Assembly: GCA_015680685.1 (NCBI GenBank)
Contig: MNCI01036463.1
Location: 801,024 to 865,023 of the forward strand
DNA length: 64,000 nucleotides
Direction: 5' to 3'
DNA from: Gnetum montanum
Lineage: Eukaryota > Streptophyta > Gnetopsida > Gnetales > Gnetaceae
Shown here: in pieces, positions 11,209 to 20,662 of the stretch
How positions within the stretch are numbered: position 1 is the first letter of the stretch
How the letters are laid out: each line of letters opens with the position of its first letter
Made by a program: the position numbers and the translations under genes
The notes under the pieces: generated by a model
What the model was told of the DNA's origin: nothing
Seen by the model: the letters and a program-made list of their open reading frames with translations, nothing else
Databases searched by the model: none

Positions 11209-12093
11209 TAATTGAGCAAGATCACTCCATTTATCTTAACCTTTCAAACATATACCAAATTCAAAATATATGAAGATAATACAATTTATTAGAAAATAAG
11301 AAAAACTAGCTATCTTCAATTAATGAAAAGAATATTATGAATCAGTGGTTCCATAACACACTCAAACAATCAATAGTATTGTAGAGCATGAGGCTTTACA
11401 ACCACATAATAATTATTCTTAATGCAAGACACAATTGAATGAGATCTGTTTCATAAGCATAGGATTGAGATCCAAATATAACACACACACTAAGGGATTC
11501 AATGGCCAAACACATAATTAACCATAGAAATGAACATACACTTATGCAACCTCTCTCAACAAACTTTCATGTGCTCAACTCTCCATCTCATCCCCAAAAC
11601 ATGAAACATAATAATATTTATTAAATTCAAGACAAGAACCCTTGGAAAATATTTCCCATGCTCAAGTTAAATATTTCCAACAATTTCCATATTTTTCTCA
11701 TCTTTTCTTAACTATTTTCAAATTTGGAACTACTAACTCAAAAGTTTCCCCAGTCATACGGGATGTCTACAGGCTCAACAAGATGTCTTCTACAACATCT
11801 AGCTTTTAGACGAGACATATCTAACATTTGGGAGATGTCTCTTGTTGAAGTGAAACATCTCCTCTTAGGATGAGATGTTGAGGAGAGATGTCTCCCTAGA
11901 GATATCTCTTGACAAGATAAGAGATTTCATCATCTACCAAGACATCTCCTCCTCTTGATAAGACATCTCCTATCAATTTCAAGATCACAGTAAAGATATC
12001 TCTTTGATCTCTAATTCGTCTCTCCAGCTCCATGAAATCTACAACAAACCACATGTAGGAATAGAAATATGACTTGGAAGAGGTGTTCCTACA
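11209..12093 (-). repeat. Chromovirus H, 3' LTR
   Basis: On the minus strand it starts TGTAGGAACA at 12093, directly after a polypurine tract, and aligns over its length with 14607-15522. It contains many AGACATCT/AGATGTCT words (11760-12000). Length is about 885 bp. Confidence 0.85.
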
Positions 12094-12134
<41 letters not shown>

Positions 12135-12141
12135 CTCCCCA
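12094..12141 (-). repeat. Polypurine tract expanded into (GA)n microsatellite
   Basis: Read on the minus strand, GGGGAGGGGAGAGAGA... runs to AAAA and then the LTR start TGTAGG. This is the place of the polypurine tract that primes plus-strand DNA synthesis, here expanded into a long dinucleotide repeat that ends at an assembly gap. Confidence 0.75.
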
Positions 12142-12214
12142 NNNNNNNNNNNNNNNNNNNNNNNNNNNNNNNNNNNNNNNNNNNNNNNNNNNNNNNNNNN
12201 NNNNNNNNNNNNNN
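12142..12214. other. Assembly gap (73 N)
   Basis: Undetermined bases between the (GA)n tract and the end of the chromodomain region. Confidence 0.99.
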
Positions 12215-12219
12215 AAAAG

Positions 12220-14520
12220 GTGAACTTAAGTGAACAAGAGAATAGCAATAAACGTGATCCCCCACTTAAAAAGTTTGGTCTCATGGAATCATACAACATC
12301 ATTAGTACCTTGATCCTCCCAATGGATCAAGTACTGATTCCTCTTCACTCCATGAGTGATAGAAGCTTCTCTTCTCTTAAGTATGATTGTCTTCCTCTCC
12401 ATTGGAGGCTTAGACTTGTTAATATCCCACTCTAACTCATTTATGCTTCCTTGCATGATTTCATCATCCACTAGTTCATGGTAATGCATAAGATCTACAA
12501 CATTAAACATAAAAAACATACTCACATCATTTGGTAAGTCAATTTCAAAACCATTATCATTAATTTTGGCCTTTATCCTAGAAGGACTTCTTGGCTTTCA
12601 AGTTTAAGAAGTTAAGACCTCTCAAATTCTTATTCTTCAAGTGCATCCAAACTGAATCACCAATAGCAAATTTAGGCTTTTGCCTACCCTCATTTCTCTC
12701 TAGGAATTTCTCTTTAGCCTTCTTCTTAGGATTTTCCTTTACTTGTGTATGATCCCATCTCTTGCACTAAATTAGCACTTGATTAAGCTTCTCCAACAAA
12801 GCTCCTCACATTGTCCACAATCTTCAAACAAAAAACATAATTCACCTCAAATGATCTCTTACTAATAACAATGTGAAAAGCATTCATGTTGGAAAACTCA
12901 ACATGAAATAATAAAATTTTTCACCTATTTAGTTGTCCATGACATAAATACCTCAAAATACTCAATAAATATTTATTTACCACTTCAACTTAACCATCAA
13001 ATTGTGGATGATAGGCACTATAAAAATCCAACTTTTCCCTTAAAATTTTTGAAAGGAACCTCCAAATATGACTAGTGAACTTGGAGACTCTGTCAAAAAT
13101 AATATTCAAAGAAATTCTATACAACTTCATAGCATACTGGAAAAATAAATTTGCAATATAAGATGCATAAAATGAAGTGTGTCATCTTGGAGAATCTATC
13201 CACCACAACAAAGATAATTTCATTTCAATTTTTGATCTTTGGAATCCCACTCACAAAGTCCATTAACACACTTTTCCATGGACCCTTGGAAATTAGTAAA
13301 GGTATATTGTATTTATTCACTTCTTTACCTCCTTTGAATTTTTGAATTAGTATCTAATCATAAGCTCTAATGTCTTATCTCTACCAATGTGACCTACCAT
13401 GCCACCACAACGCTTTTTAAAACAAAATTTTTCTTCTAAAATGCCACTTGGAAACATATGCCTTCTTATTTTTAAACAATAGTTCATCTTAAATATGATA
13501 ATCCCTCTATTGGATCTATTCTACTCAACAATGGTTCATTGAGATTCTTCCAAACCTACCTAAAATCACAATTATGTTCTAATAAAAATTATCAAAATCA
13601 CATAGATCTTCCACATGAGGAATGTTGAAATTTGCCACATGCATCCTAGACAATGCATTAGCCATCACATTGGCTTTTCTAGTTTTATGCTTCAACAAAA
13701 AATGGAACTCCTATAATTGTACAACCAACTTTATGTGTTAAGCATTCAACTTCTATTGGGAATTGAGAATTAAAGTGCTTTATGGTTTGTCATCAAATGA
13801 ACTTCTTAAGCAACAAGTAATGTCTTCAATACTCGATTACTTGAATAATAGCATATAACTCATCCTCATAGAGGCTATCTATCTACCTTATTTCATTCAA
13901 CTTCTTTGAAAAGAAAAAAAAAATCCTATCTTCTTATGAAAGTACCCCTCCAAGGGCAAGTCTAATTACATCCACCTCCACCTAAAAAATCTTTTGGAAA
14001 TATAGCATTGCAAGCATCAATTCACTAGTAATTTTCTTCTTCAATAAGTCAAAGCTCCATTTGGGTTTCATTACCTCATTTGAAATCTTTATTCTTCTTT
14101 AGTAAAGAACATATAGGTTAAGAAATATCCCTGAAATGTTTTATGAACCTTTTATAGAAACCTGTTAAACCAAGAAATAATCTTACCTCCCTAACATTTT
14201 TAGAAGTTGGCCAATCTCTAATACTCCTCACCTTGATAGCTTTCATCTAAATTTTATTTTTAGAAACCACATGTCCCAAATATATGATCTCCCTCTTGAA
14301 GAAATGATTTTTCTTTATATTGATTAGCAAATGTGCTTCTTGTAATTTTAGACATACTCTTCTTAAGTAATTTGGGCACTTCTCCTCATTAGATTCGTAT
14401 ATCAATATATAATCAAAGAAGAAAACAAAACACTTACCAATCAAATCTTTGAGTATCTCATGCATCAACCTCATGAATGTGGAAGGTGCATTTCATGCTC
14501 TTCATATCTCTGTTTGAACC
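12220..14520 (-). pseudogene. Chromovirus pol remnant (RT-RNase H-integrase-chromodomain), element H
   Basis: Minus-strand order: RT second half at 14520-14247 (APSTFMRLMHEILK, FFFDYILIY in place of the catalytic YLDD-type motif, INIKK, YLGHVVS); connection (LFLGLTGFYKRFIKHF, about 14190-14130); RNase H (YEDELYAIIQVIEY, RHYLL, about 13880-13800); integrase (LCEWDSKDQK, FDRVSKFTS, YSAYHPQFDG, EVVNKYLLSILR, about 13370-12920); a C-terminal GDSVWMHLKN region; and a chromodomain-like end with YLIHWEDQGTNDVV (about 12340-12289). Stops and frameshifts are frequent. Gag, protease and the first half of RT are absent between the PBS and RT, so an internal deletion removed them. The chromodomain would have directed integration to heterochromatin. 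Confidence 0.85.
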
Positions 14521-14593
14521 TATTTCTTCTTAGGCACCATTTGAAATTGATAATAAAAATCTACAACCAATTTCCAACAACAATAAATCTAAT

Positions 14594-14605
14594 TTTCTAA
14601 TACCA
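14594..14605 (-). promoter_or_regulatory. Primer-binding site of H, initiator tRNA-Met type
   Basis: Minus strand TGGTATTAGAAA, one base after the LTR end (TGTTA). It resembles TGGTATCAGAGC at 9 of 12 positions. Confidence 0.65.
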
Positions 14606-14606
14606 A

Positions 14607-15522
14607 TAACACTCAAGAAAGGTCGCTTCATTTATTTTAACGCTTCAAACACACATTGAATCCTAGAAAATATGACAATAATTCATTTTGCTAGAAAATA
14701 ATAAAAACTAGCTATCTTCAATTAATGCAAAGAAGATTACAAATCAGTGGTTCCACAACCCACAACAACATAGTCACACACTCAATAATATTACATAGCA
14801 TGAGGCTCTACAACCACACAATAATTTTCCTTAATTTAACACATTACTAAATGAGATCTCTCCCAAAAACACAAGACTGAGATCTAAACACTACATATTG
14901 AGAGCTTCAATGGCCAAACATACAATTGATCACAGAGATATACGCACACTCATGCAACCTTTCTTAATAAATTTTCCATGTACTTAACTCTTTGTTTCAT
15001 CATCAAAACATAAAAGACACAATAATATTTACTTAATTCAAGATAAGAACCCTAGAAAAACCTTTCCCATGCCCAACTTGGAGATTCCTAGTTGTTTTCA
15101 TCTTGTTCTCATCTTTTTTGGCTATCTTCAAACTTGGAACTACCAACTCAAAAATTTTCATGACCATATAGTATAGCTACAAGCTCAATAAGACATCTTT
15201 TACAACATCTAGCATTTATACGAGATGTCTTTGGCATGTGAAGATATCTCCTATTGGAATAAGATGTCTCCTCCTAGTATGAAATGTCTTCTTAAAGATG
15301 TCTCACATCTAGAAGAGACATCTCTCTAGAGATGTCTCTTAATAAGATGAGACATCTCCTCATCTACTAAGACATATCCTCCTCTTAACAAGATTTCTCT
15401 TGTCAATTTCTAACTCTTAGGAAAGACATCTCTCTAACCTTTAAGATTCTTTCTAGCTTCATGAAACTTACAATCAACCACCTATAGGAATAGAAATGAG
15501 GCTAAGAAGAGGTGTTCCTACA
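14607..15522 (-). repeat. Chromovirus H, 5' LTR
   Basis: 916 bp, starting TGTAGGAACA at 15522 on the minus strand and ending next to the PBS. It aligns to the 3' LTR (11209-12093), including the cluster of AGACATCT/AGATGTCT words at 15185-15440. No matching target duplication is visible at the outer ends. Confidence 0.85.
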
Positions 15523-15690
15523 CTAACTAATTACTTAAAAATAAATTTTTAAAATTAATTGAATTTTACCTTTCAAAAAATATGAAAATCCAACTTACTA
15601 ATTTCACTCTAAGACCATGTCCACTATGTAGAACTTGTTGAGATGATTCCAATGATACCATTTTCATTTCAATCTAAATTATGGTCTTTT
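15523..15690. repeat. Third unit of the 180-215 bp tandem repeat
   Basis: Aligns to 10856-11200 (AAATATGAAA, CAACTTACTAATTTC, AAGACCATGTCC, GATTCCAATG). Together with the left units it flanks element H. Confidence 0.6.
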
Positions 15691-17636
15691 GATGCACATC
15701 TTGCCTACTATGAAATTGTTTCACTTTGTATACCTATGAAATTTTATCTTTTATTTTTTTTCAAGTTGATTCATTCACAAAATCTTTCTACAAGCAACCA
15801 TACAAAATCACCATATAACATGAAATTCAAAATAGAGAGGAATCCTTAAACTTAATTGGCATCACAAATATCATCCTACATTGGACATTCAAATTGGAGT
15901 TAATTTTAAACATATTATTTAATAAATTTTTAAACTTCCTCATCAATCAATATTCATCGACTTAAAAAATAATTAAACATGAGGCATGACAGCAAAATTT
16001 CATATATGCAAAACATCAATGTATAATGAATTCATTTACACTTAACTTGAAGCTTGAAATCCAATACCTAGCCCAATGGGATAGGCATTTTTGATAGTGC
16101 TACATATAATTACTACTACTAAACACTAATTTACCAACTTGGTAAAAATTTCATGCTATACCTACTTCATGAGATAGTTGACCAAAATAAAAAAATTTAA
16201 TTGAGTGATACCAAGTGCATTTTTGTTGTAAGCATTTATAAGATCACTCTTTCATTCCTTCAAAATCATTTTTTCACAACCTAAGTAATAGTTTACAATT
16301 TTAAAATTTATATTAGATAACCCTATTTCCCACCAAATAAAAAAGAATTTTTATTAATCAACATTAAAAACATCAAAAAATTTTGGGACATCTCATATAA
16401 TACAATCAAATAAAACTTACCAATACCAAACATTATCATTCAAACAAAACTACATCCTAGGATCTCATGTATGTGGGATAAAGCTCTTAAACATCCATGG
16501 ATAACCATCAAGTCATTAGCCTTAATTGGGTTTATAAAGTTAACATATAATTTAAATATTTTAAATCTTAATTTCTAGATTTTCAAAAAAGGAACAAGTG
16601 GTTGACATTTGTCAGTGCTACACTAGACCTTTTGTTCAAGCTACAAGGCCCCACCATTAGGGCTACTAGGCCCTAGGGTTGAAGCTTGAGGTCCTATAGC
16701 CAACACCACACTAAAATCTATTTTTAAAAAATTTGTATGACTACATAGGTTAGGCACATTAGTGTGTTATCCCTATAGGATTGTGCAAGACCCCTGAATG
16801 GTTGCTTTGTTACTATCAATGTCTACCATTGTCACATTGAAGAATTTTGTGGTAGCATTCATCCATGTATACTCGCCTACATCAAATTCCATGAGATTCA
16901 TTTCAATGAAAAAACCAACAAAATTTAGACATGGCTTTTTCTAGGGGCACACTCTATGGCCCCATGTTGAAGCCTTTGATTCTACTACAATTAGATCTAC
17001 AACGTGACTATGACGGAGGCTTGAGCTACAACTATGATAATGACTTGAAGTGGTTACCATAGTACTGTTGTGATTGGTGTTCTAACCATGAACGTGATCT
17101 CTATATCATGCACTACATTCACCTTCTTGCCATTAGCCATTGCCACTTTCACATGTGCCACCATTGCTTACAACATCCATGCTCACCTAGCATCCCTTCC
17201 TAGCCTTTACCTATGATTAGTAGTGATCACTAAAAAATCTACCAAATATTTTAAATTTAAATTTAAATATTTGAATAAGTTAAAATTTGACCAAAATGGT
17301 TAAACTAATATATTGATAGTATAAGAAATAAGAAATCTTGTAATTAAGCACATTATTCTTAGAGAAGTATTAGGATGGGTAATCACTTGGGAAGCTCTTG
17401 AAAAGTCTTCAGATTAATGTTCAATTTTTTCTTTTGATTTTAAAAGCCTTTTTGTAGTAAAAAAATAGTTTTCTTGAGCATATTCTAACCTTTAAAATGT
17501 GTTTGTAAAAACAAATCCTTCCTATAAAACTCCAAATTTAAGTTTTAATTCCCTCCCATAAATCAAGCCTTAAGAGCCTTGTGAGCTCAAATTAGCATAA
17601 ACTACACATTTAATGTCTATTTCTTAACACTAGATA
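15691..17636. other. Unassigned AT-rich sequence
   Basis: No gene or transposon protein was recognised on either strand. A slightly less AT-rich part (about 16600-17200) contains repeated GGCCC/GGGCC-type words but no convincing reading frame. Confidence 0.4.
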
Positions 17637-19566
17637 ACGTCCCCTAGGATGCTCATATTAGCAAATGTCACAACCATCATCATCAATTTCATAATTTGCA
17701 ACCTCCTTTGCTACAACAGCCTTACCCTTATTTTTGTAATATCCCTATTCAACATCCTTTTTCTTTCTTCTTTCATGATCACTACCCCCTTGGTCTCTTC
17801 ATTCCTCTACAATCTTCAAATATTTTTAGAACTTCTCATCCAAGGAGTCCAATATCTTGTCTACCATAGCTAATATTTTGGTAAGAAATTTCTATATTGG
17901 CAAGGTTTTCCTCTGCACCACTTCATCAAGTGATTCATCCTTCTCATTGTCATAGAAATGCACCTCTCTCTTGCAGATGGAGGGGTCCCTATTACACTCT
18001 TTTACACTTTCCTGCTTCTTAAGTTCACCTTCTTCTTTGGCCACCTAAGCAATTAGCCTTTGGATCTAATGGACCCTTAGCTCAAGAACTCTTCCTTAGG
18101 CATAGACCCCAAGATTTCTCCTTATTTCAATCTTGAGCCCATTTATAATATGACACAGCTGATCTTGTTATGAGTATCCATGGCTTAGGCATTAGTGCAA
18201 AATAGAATAGTACCTACCCAAGGCTACATCCAAGGACTCATGATTATCTTGTTTTCATCCTTGGATTTGCATCCACAATTCGAACACTCTAGAGTAAGTT
18301 TCACACTTGTAATTGAGTAACTTTAGCATTGTACTTCATTAGCAAATAGATTCAAGTTCTAAGGATTGGTACTAGCTTTAGCTTCTTTAATAAGTATCCT
18401 AGGAAATAATTTCAACTTTTTTCATTCATTTCCAATATTCTACAAGGCACAAGCATCATGAAAGGCTTGCAGATGATTTTTTGAATCTAAGTTATATCCA
18501 CCTTCAAATCTCAGGATATTGTTCATATCCAACCTCTTAATGTGATTATCTTTCAAGTGCCTAGTTGGGATTCTAAATACCTCTAAAATATGCAACATAT
18601 TATTGGTAGTTAGTAAAGGCTCATCATAGTCATTATGATCTCAGTGGTTCCTATCATGGCCACGATGCCCATGGTAAACCCTGTTATGTCTTCTTTCTCT
18701 ATGATGCTCCTCACCTTGTTACTATTCTTGTCCCTCTTCTCTACTATCCCAGTGGGATCTACAATCATTCCTATCCTACCACTTAATTTCCATCCCAATC
18801 ATGGTGGCTCTTCTTTTTGTCTTGACCTCTGTTCCTCTTGTCAAAGTTGGACAAAGATGACAATGAGGATGATGATGTGGGTGAGAAAGAAGAGTAATCA
18901 ACACCAAAACAATGTTTACTAGATCCCCTTCTTTGATCCCTACCCCATTCCTTGTGTTTGTCTTTTTCTTTATGCTTATCATTATTCTTACTTTTGGGTG
19001 AATGGTTGTGAGTGTCATCTTTTGAGGCCCCCTGGTCTTGAGAATCATTCTTTCAATCATCCAAGTTATCCATAGTGGATTGCAACCTCAAGTTAAGGGT
19101 CTTCCCATCAAAGAAAGGTGGAGAATCAATGTATTGGGATTGGCCCAAAAGAAGTTCTCACCTTCTTTGTGTTGTTGCAAAAATAACTAGGTTGGGATCC
19201 TCTTACCTTTAGAAGCCTCATATCATGCTTCCATCTACCGATTCTTCCTTCATTGGAAATTAGTGGGATGATAATCCCTATAGATGTGGTCCTAGACCTC
19301 ATATTCTATGTTAACTTTAGCAATGCCAAACTTGATCAGATTCTTCATGAGCATTGCAAGAATAGATTGGTCAGGAGGCAACACAATGTTACCTTCCATG
19401 CCCCTCCATCATAGCTACTCATCCTAAGATGAAGATGAAATTTGGAGTGTAAGGATCCAAATGGGTGTAAATAATGCAAAGTTTTTGGGGCATTTTCTGA
19501 ACCTCCTATCTTTGGATTGGTTCCTCTTGTAAGTGGTGGAGATTCATCCTTACAAGAAGAAGCCAT
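17637..19566 (-). pseudogene. GP1-family gag remnant (B)
   Basis: Minus-strand gag from a start at 19566 (MASSCKDESPPL). In order: EGNIVLPPDQSILAML (about 19397-19350); EYEV...RDYHPT (about 19290-19250); a His/Lys/Ser-rich linker with SSFSPTSSSSLSSLS (about 18890-18840); a core gag domain (about 18550-18060) entered by a KRLDMNNI-like motif; a coiled-coil part at about 18030-17780; and a knuckle at 17637-17672 (CDIC, stop, YEHPRGR, last Cys changed to Arg). The sequence breaks off there, so protease and all pol are missing. Stops and frameshifts are present. It is the internal part of element B, whose 5' LTR lies beyond inserted element C. Confidence 0.8.
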
Positions 19567-19693
19567 ATTAGTTCTTGCTAGACAACAGTGTGCTTGTTCT
19601 TATATACTTAATGTTCTTTTGTTTATTGATTTTTACAACATCTTTGTATGATTTTACTATCTTTCCCTACTTAGTGCACTTAGCTATAATAGG

Positions 19694-19711
19694 TCGATGA
19701 CAATAGTACCA
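19694..19711 (-). promoter_or_regulatory. Primer-binding site of B (decayed tRNA-Asp type)
   Basis: The minus strand reads TGGTACTATTGTCATCGA one base after the LTR end ...ACTGATCA. It matches the complement of plant tRNA-Asp (TGGCGCCGTTGCCGGGGA) at 10 of 18; most differences are C-to-T or G-to-A. Confidence 0.6.
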
Positions 19712-19712
19712 A

Positions 19713-19722
19713 TGATCAGTAG
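19713..19722 (-). repeat. Last bases of the 5' LTR of element B
   Basis: On the minus strand this is ...CTACTGATCA, the LTR terminus that continues at 26004 across the insertion of C. AGTAG (19718-19722) occurs again at 26004-26008. Confidence 0.65.
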
Positions 19723-19733
19723 TGATGAGCCGT

Positions 19734-19768
19734 GATATCGCATAAGTGATATCGCGTACACGATATCG
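19734..19768. promoter_or_regulatory. Triple GATATC box, 14-bp spacing (element C promoter)
   Basis: GATATC begins at 19734, 19748 and 19762, exactly 14 bp apart and 17 bp upstream of the TATA box. The same arrangement is at 28934/28948/28962 and 52495/52509/52523. A regulatory role is inferred from position and conservation. Confidence 0.7.
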
Positions 19769-19784
19769 TAGCCCGCTGCAATGT

Positions 19785-19795
19785 CTATAAATAAG
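19785..19795 (+). promoter_or_regulatory. TATA box of element C 5' LTR
   Basis: CTATAAATAAG lies at the expected U3/R border, about 130 bp before the conserved CTTTATTCGAG block. Confidence 0.7.
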
Positions 19796-20516
19796 AGGTG
19801 GATTTCCCTATTTTAGACATCTAGATTTAGTCCCTTAGCCAAACTATAGCAATTTTAGCATTCCAAAGTTAGAATAATTTCCATGTGCCTACAGTAGGAG
19901 TCTTAAAGTGAACGGATCTTTATTCGAGCAAATTGTACTTGAGCACACATTTGTGTACGGCAATAAAGACAAACTTCCTGATAAACCTTGCAGCATGTGG
20001 ACTAAGCTAAATAGGAATTAATTATTGTTAAATATTTAAATTCTTTCCTAGATAATTAAATCTCTCTCAACCCTTAACTCTCCTAGTTAAGTGCATTTAA
20101 TAAGACCACTTTGAGCACATGTGTAACGTTTGGTAACCTAGTAACGAGTAGCGTTTGGTAATCCCAGTAGCATTGCACTAGTTCAGGGTGTGTGTGGCAA
20201 GTGGGAATGGATACTAGTGCTAGGACAGTTAGAACTTAGTTAGTGAATAGTTAATGAAAGTTATTCACTTAGTTCTCTTCACCTTTCGCCATTAGCATAA
20301 GACATTAAAAAGATAAAAGATATAAAAATCATATAACTCAAGCTTACTTAACCATACAACCGTGACAATATAAGTAAGTTTGTGACTACAGCAATTGATT
20401 AACCTTAAGTGTTCCATTAAGGCACGTAAGCACTTAGTCCTTGGAGTTCAACTGGATCACGCGTGAGACGCTCGTATTTGTATGGTTAAGTGTAGGGGTA
20501 CCTCGCCACTCATCAT

Positions 20517-20534
20517 TGGCCTCGTTGTCGGAGA
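20517..20534 (+). promoter_or_regulatory. Primer-binding site of element C, tRNA-Asp
   Basis: TGGCCTCGTTGTCGGAGA matches the complement of the plant tRNA-Asp 3' end (TGGCGCCGTTGCCGGGGA) at 14 of 18 positions, one base after the LTR end. Confidence 0.8.
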
Positions 20535-20662
20535 CTTAGTTGTTTGTGTGCTACGTAGAACATAGGAGATCATTCACATCGTTGGGACACTAGAACAAAC
20601 CCTTAGGATTGATCAAAAGAAAAAATAAGATAATGGTAATTAGCACACCGAGCAAGACAAAA

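Larger units (their letters stand above)
19723..20515 (+). repeat. Element C, 5' LTR (793 bp)
   Basis: It starts TGATGAG and ends CTCATCA, a 7-bp inverted repeat, and is followed one base later by a tRNA-Asp-type PBS. It carries three GATATC boxes (19734-19767), a TATA box (19785-19795), a CTTTATTCGAGCAAATTGTA block near 19918 and AATAAAGAC near 19962. From about 19811 to its end it aligns with 25289-25996. Confidence 0.9.

Noticed and set aside
15523-15527. Target-site duplication for element H
   Set aside because: CTAAC on one side and AAAAT on the other do not match; the low-coordinate LTR end is also uncertain by a few bases.
18635-18922. 95-codon plus-strand frame with hydrophobic residues as a membrane protein
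   Set aside because: It is antisense to the linker of gag remnant B.
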